DNA of 64,000 nucleotides from Paenibacillus pabuli (GCF_023101145.1 NZ_CP073714.1:5394001-5458000), one strand, 5' to 3'; positions 35,311 through 44,364 are shown, numbered from the stretch's first letter. Translations and numbers: made by a program. Notes: generated by a model from the sequence alone, not told the origin.

Positions 35311-36432
35311 TCAGTCTCCACGGAAGGCCCGTTTCACCCGGTCAAAGAAGGATTGCTCATGCTCATGAGTTTGTTCTCCATCCAGTGCAGCGATTTGACG
35401 AAGCAGATCTTTCTGCTCATCATTCAGCTTGCTTGGTGTAACAACAACCACTTTTACATGTTGATCCCCTTGGCCCATGCCGCGCAGGCGTGGAACCCCT
35501 TTGCCTTTAAGACGGAAATAAGTTCCGGTTTGTGTACCCGCTGGAATTTTCAACTTCACTTTTTCAGTCAACGTTGGAATCTCAATCTCGTCACCCAATG
35601 CTGCCTGAGCAAATGTAAGCGGAATTTCACAGTAGATATCGTCGCCTTCACGCTCAAAGAAATCATGTGATTTCACACGAATGACGATATACAGGTCTCC
35701 TGCTGGTCCACCTCGCAGACCACCTTCACCTTCACCAGTCATGCGCAGTTGAGCACCGTCATCCACACCCGCTGGAATGCGAACGTGAATTTTGCGCTGC
35801 TTGCGGACTTTACCACTGCCGCTGCATGTTGTACATTTTTCTTCAATGATTTGACCAGAACCATTACAGTTCGAACAAGCACGACGATTGACCATACGGC
35901 CAAATGGTGTATTTTGCACGACTTCCTGTTGACCGCTACCTTGGCAGACCGAACAAGTTTTCGGCTTCGTACCCGGTTTGGCACCTGAACCATGACATGT
36001 ATCACAGCTTTCGGTACGCGGAATGGTAATGTCGGTTTCTTTGCCGAACACCGCTTCCTTGAATTCGATGGTCATGGTGTACTGCAGATCATTTCCCCGC
36101 TGCGGAGCATTCGGATCACGTCGTCCGCCGCCACCGCCAAAGAACATATCGAAGATGTCGCCAAATCCGCCGCCGCCGAAATCACCGCCACCGCCGAATC
36201 CACCCTGATTCGGATCGATATGACCATACTGATCATACTGAGCCCGCTTCTGACTGTCGCTGACTACATCATAAGCTTCTTTTACTTCCTTAAACTTGGC
36301 TTCCGCATCTGCTGCCTTGTTTACGTCAGGGTGATACTGACGGGCAAGCTTACGGTAGGCCTTTTTGATTTCCTCGTCGCTTGCATTTTTGCCAACGCCG
36401 AGTACCTCATAATAATCTCGTTTTTCAGCCAC
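35311..36432 (-). CDS. dnaJ: chaperone DnaJ
   Basis: A 373-residue type I J-protein that delivers substrates to DnaK and stimulates its ATPase. The J domain (1-70) includes the HPD motif (QYHPDVN). A Gly/Phe-rich linker (about 75-110) follows, then four CxxCxGxG zinc repeats (about 140-215), then the substrate-binding C-terminal domains. Length is normal. It is the last gene of the hrcA-grpE-dnaK-dnaJ operon, and a hairpin lies between dnaK and this gene. Confidence 0.97.
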   Translation of the reverse strand: MAEKRDYYEVLGVGKNASDEEIKKAYRKLARQYHPDVNKAADAEAKFKEVKEAYDVVSDSQKRAQYDQYGHIDPNQGGFGGGGDFGGGGFGDIFDMFFGGGGGRRDPNAPQRGNDLQYTMTIEFKEAVFGKETDITIPRTESCDTCHGSGAKPGTKPKTCSVCQGSGQQEVVQNTPFGRMVNRRACSNCNGSGQIIEEKCTTCSGSGKVRKQRKIHVRIPAGVDDGAQLRMTGEGEGGLRGGPAGDLYIVIRVKSHDFFEREGDDIYCEIPLTFAQAALGDEIEIPTLTEKVKLKIPAGTQTGTYFRLKGKGVPRLRGMGQGDQHVKVVVVTPSKLNDEQKDLLRQIAALDGEQTHEHEQSFFDRVKRAFRGD

Positions 36433-36477
36433 TCTTCCACCCCCATAACATTCACCTTATCGCACATCGTGACAAAA

Positions 36478-36514
36478 GGAAAGTCAAAGCACGGAAGACC
36501 CGGCTATGACTTTC
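36478..36514 (-). terminator. hairpin between dnaK and dnaJ, possible attenuator
   Basis: Minus-strand GGAAAGTCATAGC pairs with GCTTTGACTTTCC around a short loop and is followed by TTTTG. It ends 46 bases before the dnaJ start. The T run is short, so partial read-through or RNA stabilisation of the dnaK message is more likely than full termination. Confidence 0.55.
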
Positions 36515-36567
36515 CCCTCGATCCGAACGTCACCGATGATTAATCCACGAAAAACCGTGAATTAGTT

Positions 36568-38406
36568 TTATTTTTTATCTTCATCCACAACTTCGTAATC
36601 AGCGTCTACGACGTTGTCACGTTTAGCGGAACCTTGCTGCTCTTCAGCACCTTGAGCTGCTTGCTCTTGTGCCTGTGCTTGCTCATACAGTTTAACGGAC
36701 AGTTGTTGAACGATCTCTGTCAGTTCTTCTGTAGCTGCTTTGATATCTTCCAGATTGTCGGAAGCCAGAACGCCTTGCAGTTTTTCTTTTGCAGCATTGG
36801 CTTTCTCAACTTCACCAGCATCTGCTTTTTCGCCAAGATCTTTGATCGTTTTGTCCACAGAGTAGATCAGTTGATCTGCGCTGTTTTTCGCTTCAACGAG
36901 CTCTTTGCGTTTTTTGTCTTCTTCAGCGTGCAGCTCAGCATCTTTCATCATTTGTTCAACTTCCTCATCGCTCAGACCGCTGGAAGAAGTGATGGTGATT
37001 TTTTGCGTTTTGTTTGTACCTTTGTCTGTTGCAGATACGTTAACGATACCGTTGGCATCAATATCGAAGCTAACTTCGATTTGCGGAACACCACGTGGAG
37101 CCGGTGGAATATCTCCCAGCATGAAGCGTCCGAGCGTTTTGTTGCCAGCTGCCATTTCGCGTTCCCCTTGCAGGACATGGATCTCAACGCTTGGTTGGTT
37201 GTCTGCATAGGTGGAGAACACTTGGGACTTGGATGTAGGGATCGTTGTGTTGCGCTCGATCATTTTGGTAAATACGCCACCTGCAGTTTCGATACCCAGG
37301 GACAGTGGAGTTACGTCGAGCAATACGACGTCTTTTACGTCACCTGTCAGTACGCCCGCTTGTACAGCTGCACCCAAAGCTACAACTTCATCCGGGTTAA
37401 CGCCTTTGTGAGGCTCTTTACCAGTCAGTTTCTTGATCGCTTCCTGTACTGCAGGAATACGCGTGGAACCACCAACCAGAACGATTTTGTCGATATCATT
37501 AGCAGTCATGCCAGCATCGCTCAATGCACGGCGAGTTGGTTCAAGCGTACGTTCAACCAGACCAGCAGAGATTTCTTCGAATTTCGCACGGCTCAGATTC
37601 AACTCCAAGTGCTGAGGAACGCCGTCAGCTACAGTGATGAACGGCAGGGAAATCGTTGTAGTCAATACGCCGGAAAGTTCTTTTTTCGCTTTTTCCGCTG
37701 CATCTTTCAAACGTTGAACTGCTGCTTTATCTTTGCTAAGGTCAATGCCTTGATCTTTTTTGAATTCACTTACGAGATAATCGATGATTACTTGGTCAAA
37801 GTCATCGCCACCCAGTTGGTTGTCACCACTAGTCGCTTTAACTTCGAAGAAGCCGTCACCCAGTTCAAGGATGGATACGTCGAATGTACCGCCACCCAAG
37901 TCATATACGAGAATCGTTTGGTCTTCGGATTTCTCCATACCGTATGCCAAAGCTGCTGCGGTTGGCTCGTTGACGATACGCAGAACTTCCAAACCTGCGA
38001 TTTTACCTGCATCTTTGGTTGCTTGACGTTGGCTGTCATTGAAATAAGCAGGTACCGTGATAACCGCTTGTGTTACCGTTTGGCCAAGGTAAGCTTCAGC
38101 ATCGGATTTCAATTTTTGCAGGATGATGGCAGAGATCTCTTGTGGAGAATAATCTTTGCTATCGATTGTTTCTTTGTGGGATGTCCCCATGTGACGTTTG
38201 ATCGAGATAATTGTACGATCCGGATTCGTGATCGCTTGGCGTTTAGCTGTTTCACCAACAACGCGCTCTCCATCTTTTTTGAAACCCACTACGGATGGGG
38301 TTGTACGTGCGCCTTCCGGGTTAGGGATAACGACAGCCTCGCCGCCCTCCATTACCGCTACGCAAGAGTTGGTTGTTCCTAAGTCAATACCGATTACTTT
38401 GCTCAT
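36568..38406 (-). CDS. dnaK: chaperone DnaK (Hsp70)
   Basis: A 612-residue Hsp70. The nucleotide-binding domain begins GIDLGTTNSCVAV and contains the phosphate motif YDLGGGTFDVSIL. The substrate-binding domain follows (from about 360), and the Gln/Glu-rich tail ends DADYEVVDEDKK. It refolds stress-damaged and nascent proteins with GrpE and DnaJ. Length and tail are typical for Firmicutes. GAGGGAGG precedes the ATG. No CIRCE is seen in the 160-base grpE-dnaK gap, so expression should depend on the hrcA promoter. Confidence 0.98.
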   Translation of the reverse strand: MSKVIGIDLGTTNSCVAVMEGGEAVVIPNPEGARTTPSVVGFKKDGERVVGETAKRQAITNPDRTIISIKRHMGTSHKETIDSKDYSPQEISAIILQKLKSDAEAYLGQTVTQAVITVPAYFNDSQRQATKDAGKIAGLEVLRIVNEPTAAALAYGMEKSEDQTILVYDLGGGTFDVSILELGDGFFEVKATSGDNQLGGDDFDQVIIDYLVSEFKKDQGIDLSKDKAAVQRLKDAAEKAKKELSGVLTTTISLPFITVADGVPQHLELNLSRAKFEEISAGLVERTLEPTRRALSDAGMTANDIDKIVLVGGSTRIPAVQEAIKKLTGKEPHKGVNPDEVVALGAAVQAGVLTGDVKDVVLLDVTPLSLGIETAGGVFTKMIERNTTIPTSKSQVFSTYADNQPSVEIHVLQGEREMAAGNKTLGRFMLGDIPPAPRGVPQIEVSFDIDANGIVNVSATDKGTNKTQKITITSSSGLSDEEVEQMMKDAELHAEEDKKRKELVEAKNSADQLIYSVDKTIKDLGEKADAGEVEKANAAKEKLQGVLASDNLEDIKAATEELTEIVQQLSVKLYEQAQAQEQAAQGAEEQQGSAKRDNVVDADYEVVDEDKK

Positions 38407-38566
38407 CGGAAAATTTCCTCCCTCGACAATTTAAATGGATCAGATTGATCCTTATTGGTAGTAGTATTTTTGCTCCTATTCGTGCTCTATGTGTGTACTA
38501 ACCTTTATATTAAACTTCGGTGGCATCGTACAATCAAGAGTGAACCCATTTCATTCTATAACAGAA

Positions 38567-39142
38567 TTATGAGCTAACTTTAACCATAGCCGGACGAAGT
38601 ACTTTATCCTTCAGCATATAGCCTTTTTGGACTTCCTCAACAACGATACCTTCTTCATATTCGTCGCTCTCCACTGACATAATTGCCTGGTGGAATTCGG
38701 GATTAAACGGTTGTCCTACCGAATCCATTGCAGTCAGACCTTCATTGTTCAGCACAGTTTCCAACTGGCGGAAGATCATTTGGATGCCTTTGGAAAAAGA
38801 TTCAACTTCAGTACCTTCCGGTACAGTAGCCATGGCACGCTCAAAATTATCAATGACCGGCACCAGTTCGGTGACCAGCTTCATCGAAGCGTACTTTGCC
38901 AGTTCTTCTTTTTCCTTCTGCGTACGACGACGGAAGTTATCAAAATCAGCTTGCGCACGGACAAAACGTTGTTGATTTTCCTCAGCTTCCGCCTTCAAAC
39001 GTGCGATCTCATCTTGCTCCTGATCTGCCATCTCTTCCGCCTGTGCTTCTGCAGCTCCGGCTTCGTTGACAGGCTCCTGCTCCGCTGCTGTTGTTGCTTG
39101 CTCTTCCTGTTCTTCTGCTGCGAATGATTGCTCCTCTTTCAA
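38567..39142 (-). CDS. grpE: nucleotide exchange factor GrpE
   Basis: A 191-residue cofactor that releases ADP from DnaK. An acidic N-terminus (many Glu and Gln) precedes the long dimerisation helix (ARLKAEAEENQQRFVRAQAD) and the beta domain ending DKVLRPAMVKVS. The start is best read as TTG at 39142, because AAGGAGG lies eight bases before it; the GTG at 39151 overlaps the ribosome site itself. It lies 39 bases after hrcA. Confidence 0.95.
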   Translation of the reverse strand: MKEEQSFAAEEQEEQATTAAEQEPVNEAGAAEAQAEEMADQEQDEIARLKAEAEENQQRFVRAQADFDNFRRRTQKEKEELAKYASMKLVTELVPVIDNFERAMATVPEGTEVESFSKGIQMIFRQLETVLNNEGLTAMDSVGQPFNPEFHQAIMSVESDEYEEGIVVEEVQKGYMLKDKVLRPAMVKVSS

Positions 39143-39181
39143 GATGTTCACCTCCTTATATGAATGAAATGGTTCATTCCC

Positions 39182-40213
39182 TTATTTGAAACGATGCGTT
39201 AGCATGGCCGTCAAATCACGGGATAATGTATTTAAAATATGAATGACACGTGCGTAATCCATTCGCGTAGGTCCCAAAATTCCGATGGAGCCCAAAGCCT
39301 CTCCATCCAATGAATAGGATGCCGTTATCAGGCTGCAATTGGCGAAGGCTTCATGATCATTCTCGGTGCCTATTCGCACCTGAATACCAGATCCACCCTG
39401 CACGGGCATCATCAATTTCATAAGTGTTGGCGTCTCATCCAGCAGGTCAAGAATATCTTTTACCTTTTCAATATCTCTAAACTCTGGCTGGGTCAACATA
39501 TTGGTGGCACCACTAAGGAACAGACGATTGTCATGCTCGTTATCAAAGGCACTGTTCAGCACCTGCATAACTTCCTCATAACGTGTAATATGCCGTTCCA
39601 TCTCTTGCCCAAGCTCGGTGTAGAGACGAGACTTTAATTTGTAAATCGGCACGCCGACCAGCTTGCTGTTTAATAAACGAACTACATTCTCCATCTCCGC
39701 TACCGAAATTTCGGGTGGAATCTGAACGGTCTTGTTCTCCACCTGACCCGTGTTCGTTACGATGATGGCTACAGCCTCATTTTCATTAAGCGGAAGCAGC
39801 TGAAAATGACGAAGTGACGTGTGGAAAACTTCCGGCCCGAGCAGGATCGAAGTATAATTCGTCATATGTGACAAGATGACTGAGGCATGCTGGATAACTT
39901 GTTCCATCACATTCAGTTTTTCTGCAAAAAATGACTTCAAATCGTCCAGTTCTTGCGGCTCCACCTGGTTCCAAGGAACCAAATGATCGACATAATATCG
40001 ATAGCCCTTGTGTGAAGGTATGCGTCCAGCCGATGTATGCGGCTGTTCCAGAAAGCCCATATCTTCAAGGTCCGCCATTTCATTACGGATCGTCGCCGGA
40101 CTGTATCCAACATCTCCCCTTTTGGAAATGCTCCGGGACCCTACGGGCTCAGCTGAACGGATATAGTCATCCACTATGGCGTTTAGAATCATTCGTTGAC
40201 GCTCTGTTAACAT
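39182..40213 (-). CDS. hrcA: heat-shock repressor HrcA
   Basis: A 343-residue repressor of class I heat-shock genes. The N-terminal winged helix (ILNAIVDDYIRSAEPVGSR and YSPATIRNEMADLE) binds CIRCE, and the rest is the dimerisation and GroEL-responsive domain. It is the first gene of the operon, and a perfect CIRCE stands 40 bases upstream, which implies autorepression. Length matches the Bacillus protein (343). Confidence 0.97.
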   Translation of the reverse strand: MLTERQRMILNAIVDDYIRSAEPVGSRSISKRGDVGYSPATIRNEMADLEDMGFLEQPHTSAGRIPSHKGYRYYVDHLVPWNQVEPQELDDLKSFFAEKLNVMEQVIQHASVILSHMTNYTSILLGPEVFHTSLRHFQLLPLNENEAVAIIVTNTGQVENKTVQIPPEISVAEMENVVRLLNSKLVGVPIYKLKSRLYTELGQEMERHITRYEEVMQVLNSAFDNEHDNRLFLSGATNMLTQPEFRDIEKVKDILDLLDETPTLMKLMMPVQGGSGIQVRIGTENDHEAFANCSLITASYSLDGEALGSIGILGPTRMDYARVIHILNTLSRDLTAMLTHRFK

Positions 40214-40252
40214 GGTGAGTATTCCCTCCTCTGACTGTACTGTCCCATGTCG

Positions 40253-40279
40253 TTAGCACTCCGGTTAGATGAGTGCTAA
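40253..40279 (-). promoter_or_regulatory. CIRCE operator of the hrcA operon
   Basis: TTAGCACTC, nine bases, GAGTGCTAA: a perfect match to the CIRCE inverted repeat bound by HrcA. It lies between the promoter and hrcA, in the transcribed leader. Confidence 0.97.
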
Positions 40280-40290
40280 GCGGTAATACA

Positions 40291-40320
40291 AAAATACCAA
40301 AATGACGTGATCATTGTCAA
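40291..40320 (-). promoter_or_regulatory. sigma-A promoter of the hrcA operon
   Basis: Minus-strand TTGACA, 18 bases, TATTTT. It lies 12 bases upstream of CIRCE. A further dyad, GATGAG/CTCATC around TACG at 40330-40345, lies just upstream of the -35. Confidence 0.7.
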
Positions 40321-40408
40321 GTCAGTTTGATGAGTACGCTCATCTATTTATAGTATAGACCAATGTCTTCAAGACATAACAACTTTAACTGTCCATCTCA
40401 TGAAATAA

Positions 40409-40457
40409 AAAGAACCGCAGGTGAGACAGAGTGCACTCAGCTCAATCCATACGGTTC
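40409..40457 (-). terminator. terminator of the ArgA-like gene
   Basis: Minus-strand GAACCG pairs with CGGTTC, followed by TTTTT; the loop is long (about 30 bases) and the stem short. It lies just past the stop of the acetyltransferase. Confidence 0.6.
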
Positions 40458-40466
40458 ATTCATTTT

Positions 40467-40937
40467 TCAGGCAGATATATTAAGCTCTTTCAATACGGCA
40501 ATCTCATCACAGCAATCCTGTTTGCTGCAATGAACACAGTCGGTCCATACTTTTTCCGGGAAAATCTCCTTTTCTACAACGGCAAAACCGTTTTTGAGAA
40601 AAAAGGAAACCTCATAGGTCAATGCCATAACCTTGGGAATCTGTTGTTTCTCTGCTTCCTGTACCAGGCGGTCCAGCAGCAGTGAGCCAATCCCCATGCC
40701 TTTGTGACCTTCAGAGATACCCAGCGATCTGACTTCCACCAGATCATTTCCCAAACGGCAGAGAGATCCACAGCCTACAACCTGGCCATTCACTTCGGCT
40801 ACAACAAAGTGCTCCAGCTGCCGTTGCAGTACTTCCCGTGAACGCGGAAGCATGATCCCACGCTCTGCGTAGCCCTTAATCATTTCAAATAATGGTTCAA
40901 CATCTTCCGGTACGGCTTTTCTGCATATGGCCGACAT
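40467..40937 (-). CDS. GNAT acetyltransferase resembling short-form N-acetylglutamate synthase (ArgA)
   Basis: A 156-residue GNAT protein. The acetyl-CoA loop is in GHKGMGIGSLLLD (around 78-90), preceded by VRSLGI. The C-terminal PEKVWTDCVHCSKQDCCDE, rich in Cys, is the hallmark of the single-domain N-acetylglutamate synthases of the first step of arginine synthesis. TATAGGAGGAG precedes the ATG. A candidate arginine box overlaps the promoter region, which favours this assignment over a generic acetyltransferase. Function is inferred, not proven. Confidence 0.75.
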   Translation of the reverse strand: MSAICRKAVPEDVEPLFEMIKGYAERGIMLPRSREVLQRQLEHFVVAEVNGQVVGCGSLCRLGNDLVEVRSLGISEGHKGMGIGSLLLDRLVQEAEKQQIPKVMALTYEVSFFLKNGFAVVEKEIFPEKVWTDCVHCSKQDCCDEIAVLKELNISA

Positions 40938-40986
40938 CCAGCTCTCCTCCTATAGAAGCTTTCCAGAGGAAAGCCGACTTCGTAGT

Positions 40987-41015
40987 TGTATAAATCACAC
41001 GCTCTGTAAAATCAA
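40987..41015 (-). promoter_or_regulatory. sigma-A promoter of the ArgA-like gene
   Basis: Minus-strand TTGATT, 17 bases, TATACA: five of six consensus positions at each hexamer or nearly so, with ideal spacing. It ends 50 bases before the ATG. Confidence 0.7.
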
Positions 41016-41017
41016 TA

Positions 41018-41031
41018 TGAATAAATATACA
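41018..41031. promoter_or_regulatory. candidate arginine box (ArgR/AhrC operator)
   Basis: TGAATAAATATACA differs by one base from the symmetrical core TGAATWWWWATTCA of ARG boxes. It lies two bases upstream of the -35 of the ArgA-like gene. It also lies in the loop of a larger inverted repeat, ACGCTCTGT (40999-41007) / ACAGAGCGT (41032-41040). Confidence 0.5.
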
Positions 41032-41053
41032 ACAGAGCGTATAGAATTTCAAG

Positions 41054-42238
41054 CTACGAATTCAGCGATATGGATCCGATAAACTCGGCAAAAACGTCAT
41101 TTCCGAACAGAATACCCTGCTCACTCAAGCGGAAGCCGTCTGGCGTCTTCTCAAGCAGCCCTGCATTCAACATTTTGCCCAAAGGCTTCGCAAACACTTC
41201 TTCCATGGACTCCCCGAACTGTTCGATGAATCGCGATGATGAAGCACCCTCCAGCATTCTCAGTCCAACCATCAGATAATCTTCCATTGCCTCGGCACGG
41301 CTGATCTCGAAATGATCGAGACGCGGCAGTCCTCCTTTGGAAGCTTCAACATATGGGTTTATACCTTTAATATTCATATGGCGTTCGCGGCCTACATATC
41401 CATGTGCACCTGCACCCAGACCGTAGTAGTCCTCATTACGCCAATACGTGATATTGTGACGGCTCTCGAAGCCGGGTTTGGCAAAGTTACTGATTTCGTA
41501 TTGCCCGTACCCCGCTTCTTTCATACGCTTCATTAATAGAAGATACATTTGGAGCTCGTCATCTTCATGAGGAAGCGGCAGCTGGTTCTTCTGATATAAC
41601 GTATGGAAAAGGGTATTCTCTTCCACCTTCAGGCTGTATATGGAGTAATGCGGCAGATCCAGTTCCAGTGCTTTGTCGATACTTTCGTTCAGCATCTCAA
41701 CCGTCTGGTTGGGCAAACCAAACATCAGGTCTATGGACAAGTTATGAAGACCGGCTGCTCGCGCATTTTCCAAACTGCGGTATACATCATCTGTATTATG
41801 AATCCGGCCAATACCTGTCAGTAGATCATTTTGAAAAGCCTGTACGCCAAAGCTGACGCGGTTCACTCCGCCTTCTTTCATAACTGCGAGCTTCTCTGCA
41901 TCGGTCGTGCCCGGGTTAGCTTCCATTGAAAACTCGATATCATCTGCCCAATTTGGGAAATAGGTCTTAACGGACTTTAAGAATACGGCCATTTCATCCG
42001 GTTTCAGTGCAGTCGGCGTGCCGCCGCCTACAAATATGGTTTTGATTTCTCCCGGCGGATTCGCTTTAACCGTATGCTCCATCTCCCGTTCCAGCGCTTC
42101 AAGATACTGCATAACAGGCTGGTCCTTCAATACATAGGAGTTAAAATCGCAGTAAAAACATTTATTTGTGCAAAAGGGAATGTGAAGATACACCGCTTGG
42201 GGTGCACCTGTTTTCCGGCTGTGTGCTGCCAATGTCAT
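41054..42238 (-). CDS. hemW: radical SAM heme chaperone HemW
   Basis: A 394-residue radical-SAM protein of the HemN/HemW family. The iron-sulfur triad is Cys23, Cys27 and Cys30 (FCTNKCFYC), followed by FVGGGTPTAL and YEISNFAKPG. It lacks the extra N-terminal Cys and the features of true coproporphyrinogen dehydrogenase, so it is called HemW, which inserts heme into client proteins. Twelve upstream in-frame codons overlap the lepA terminator, and GAGGGGGA stands before the ATG at 42238, so the shorter start is chosen. It is downstream of lepA, as in Bacillus. Confidence 0.93.
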   Translation of the reverse strand: MTLAAHSRKTGAPQAVYLHIPFCTNKCFYCDFNSYVLKDQPVMQYLEALEREMEHTVKANPPGEIKTIFVGGGTPTALKPDEMAVFLKSVKTYFPNWADDIEFSMEANPGTTDAEKLAVMKEGGVNRVSFGVQAFQNDLLTGIGRIHNTDDVYRSLENARAAGLHNLSIDLMFGLPNQTVEMLNESIDKALELDLPHYSIYSLKVEENTLFHTLYQKNQLPLPHEDDELQMYLLLMKRMKEAGYGQYEISNFAKPGFESRHNITYWRNEDYYGLGAGAHGYVGRERHMNIKGINPYVEASKGGLPRLDHFEISRAEAMEDYLMVGLRMLEGASSSRFIEQFGESMEEVFAKPLGKMLNAGLLEKTPDGFRLSEQGILFGNDVFAEFIGSISLNS

Positions 42239-42262
42239 GGCAAGTCCCCCTCTATTTGAAAA

Positions 42263-42288
42263 AAGGAAAGCCATCCGGCTTCCCTTTC
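42263..42288 (-). terminator. terminator between lepA and hemW
   Basis: Minus-strand AAAGGGAAGCC pairs with GGCTTTCCTT around GGAT, followed by TTTTTTC. It lies only 25 bases upstream of the hemW start and 260 bases past lepA, so hemW must have read-through or its own promoter. Confidence 0.75.
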
Positions 42289-42308
42289 AGCTTGGTTTAT
42301 TGGTTATT

Positions 42309-42540
42309 CTTTGTTGTACCATGTTTGCAAGCAAACGTCTTACAATTCAATTTTAATACACACATTCTGTGTTGTACCCAAAATTGAATTGCTGATACGC
42401 ACATTTTGTGCTGTACCTCAAAAAATCGTTCATCCTTTCATACACAAATTATTAATGTACCGAAAGGCCTCACTTGACGTTTGCAAGCAAACGTCTTTTT
42501 AAACGCATTCTCCGATACACAAAATTTGATGTACTAGGAG
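42309..42540. repeat. cluster of short palindromic repeats between lepA and hemW
   Basis: Four related dyads of about 22 bases end in TGTAC (42354, 42393, 42438, 42513). The first two are TACACACA-TTC-TGTGTTGTA and TACGCACA-TT-TTGTGCTGTA, with one pair changed on both arms. The first is nested inside CAATTCAATTTT/AAAATTGAATTG. A second motif, TTTGCAAGCAAACGTCTT, occurs at 42324 and 42480; the later copy extends to a GACGTTTGC-AA-GCAAACGTC hairpin followed by TTTTT on the plus strand. No gene is seen in this 311-base gap. Confidence 0.75.
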
Positions 42541-42549
42541 ATTGCGTTC

Positions 42550-44364
42550 TTAATCATCAATTTTCAGCACCGCCATGAACGCTTCCTGCGGCACCTCTAC
42601 GTTACCAACCTGCTTCATCCGCTTCTTACCTTCCTTCTGCTTCTCAAGCAGTTTCCGTTTCCGCGAGATGTCACCGCCATAACATTTGGCAAGTACGTTT
42701 TTACGCATTGCTTTTACCGTTTCACGGGCTACAACTTTGGTTCCTACAGATGCCTGGATCGGCACCTCGAACATTTGCCGTGGAATCAGCTCGCGCAGCT
42801 TCTCACAGATAATGCGTCCGCGGTTATATGCACGGTCACGGTGAACGATAAAGGACAAGGCATCGACTTGCTCACCATTAAGCAAGATATCCATTTTTGC
42901 CAGATTGGACTGACGATAACCGGACAGCTCATAGTCGAAGGATGCATATCCTTTGGTGCTTGATTTCAACTGGTCGAAGAAATCATATACAATCTCGGAC
43001 AACGGGATCTCATACGTAATGGTAACCCGAGTTGTGTCCAAATATTCCATATTCACATATTCACCGCGTTTATTCTGACAAAGCTCCATAATGGTACCCA
43101 CATAATCATTAGGTACGATAATCGAAGCCTTTACATACGGTTCCTCAACAAAATCAATTCTTCCCACCTCAGGATAGTTGGATGGGTTATCAATTTGCAT
43201 CACTTCACCATTGGTCAACGTCACGTGGTAAATTACGCTTGGTGCAGTCGTGATCAATGGAATATTGAACTCACGCTCAATCCGCTCCTGGATAACGTCC
43301 ATGTGAAGCAGTCCAAGGAATCCGCAACGGAATCCAAAACCGAGTGCACTGGAAGTCTCCGGCTCAAAGCTAAGCGAAGCATCGTTCAACTGCAATTTCT
43401 CCAATGCTTCACGCAGGTCAACATAATCCGATGTTTCAATCGGATACAGACCGCAGTATACCATTGGATTAATTTTGCGGTAACCCGGCAAAGGTTCAGG
43501 TGTTGGATTTTTGGCATCTGTCACCGTATCCCCGACTTGTGTATCACCCACATGCCGGATACCTGCAACGATAAATCCAACATCACCGACGTTCAGCTCG
43601 TCCACAATCGTCATCCGTGGCTTGAAAGCACCCACTTCAATGACTTCAAACGATTTGCCTGTGGCCATCATTTTGATTTTGGAACCGGATTTGATTTTTC
43701 CATCGATGACACGCACGTATACAATTACACCTTTGTACGGATCATAGTGCGAGTCAAAAATCAGCGCTTTCAAAGGCTGATCAGGATCACCAACTGGCGC
43801 TGGAACACTTTGAACCACTTGCTCCAGAATCTCTTTGATTCCAATCCCGGCTTTGGCTGAAGCCAAAACTGCATTGCTTGTATCCAACCCAATGACATCT
43901 TCCACTTCCTGTTTAACCCGATCCGGATCAGCACTTGGAAGGTCAATTTTGTTGATTACCGGCAGAATTTCAAGATTATTATCCAAAGCCAGATATACGT
44001 TAGCAAGCGTCTGAGCTTCAATTCCCTGTGCCGCATCCACAACAAGCAGAGCACCTTCACATGCAGCAAGACTGCGTGAAACTTCATAGGTGAAGTCTAC
44101 GTGTCCCGGCGTATCAATTAAATTTAATAAATACTCTTCGCCGTCATCTGCTTTGTAAGTCAGTGCAACCGCCTGCAGCTTGATCGTAATTCCGCGTTCC
44201 CGCTCAAGTTCCATTTGGTCCAATACTTGCTCTTGCATTTCACGTGTTGTTAGCGCACCTGTGTACTCCAAGATCCGGTCCGCAAGTGTTGATTTGCCGT
44301 GATCTATATGTGCAATAATTGAAAAGTTACGAATTTTACGTTGTCTTGCCCGAATGTCAGTCAT
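42550..44364 (-). CDS. lepA: elongation factor 4 (LepA)
   Basis: A 604-residue translational GTPase. G1 IAHIDHGKST is at 17-26, DTPGHVDF is G3 and NKIDLPSAD is G4. EF-G-like domains follow, and the LepA-specific C-terminal domain contains KCYGGDISRKRKLLEKQKEGKKRMK. It affects ribosome assembly or back-translocation. Length is typical (about 600). A strong promoter overlapping a palindrome is found 38 bases upstream. Confidence 0.97.
   Translation of the reverse strand: MTDIRARQRKIRNFSIIAHIDHGKSTLADRILEYTGALTTREMQEQVLDQMELERERGITIKLQAVALTYKADDGEEYLLNLIDTPGHVDFTYEVSRSLAACEGALLVVDAAQGIEAQTLANVYLALDNNLEILPVINKIDLPSADPDRVKQEVEDVIGLDTSNAVLASAKAGIGIKEILEQVVQSVPAPVGDPDQPLKALIFDSHYDPYKGVIVYVRVIDGKIKSGSKIKMMATGKSFEVIEVGAFKPRMTIVDELNVGDVGFIVAGIRHVGDTQVGDTVTDAKNPTPEPLPGYRKINPMVYCGLYPIETSDYVDLREALEKLQLNDASLSFEPETSSALGFGFRCGFLGLLHMDVIQERIEREFNIPLITTAPSVIYHVTLTNGEVMQIDNPSNYPEVGRIDFVEEPYVKASIIVPNDYVGTIMELCQNKRGEYVNMEYLDTTRVTITYEIPLSEIVYDFFDQLKSSTKGYASFDYELSGYRQSNLAKMDILLNGEQVDALSFIVHRDRAYNRGRIICEKLRELIPRQMFEVPIQASVGTKVVARETVKAMRKNVLAKCYGGDISRKRKLLEKQKEGKKRMKQVGNVEVPQEAFMAVLKIDD

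Noticed and set aside
36634..38382. A 582-codon plus-strand frame opposite dnaK
   Set aside because: Long antisense frames opposite dnaK are a known codon-bias artefact; the residues are Cys/Phe-rich and no ribosome site or promoter supports it.
38407..38566. Possible second heat-shock promoter or CIRCE before dnaK
   Set aside because: No TTAGCACTC or GAGTGCTAA half-site and no convincing promoter were found in the gap.
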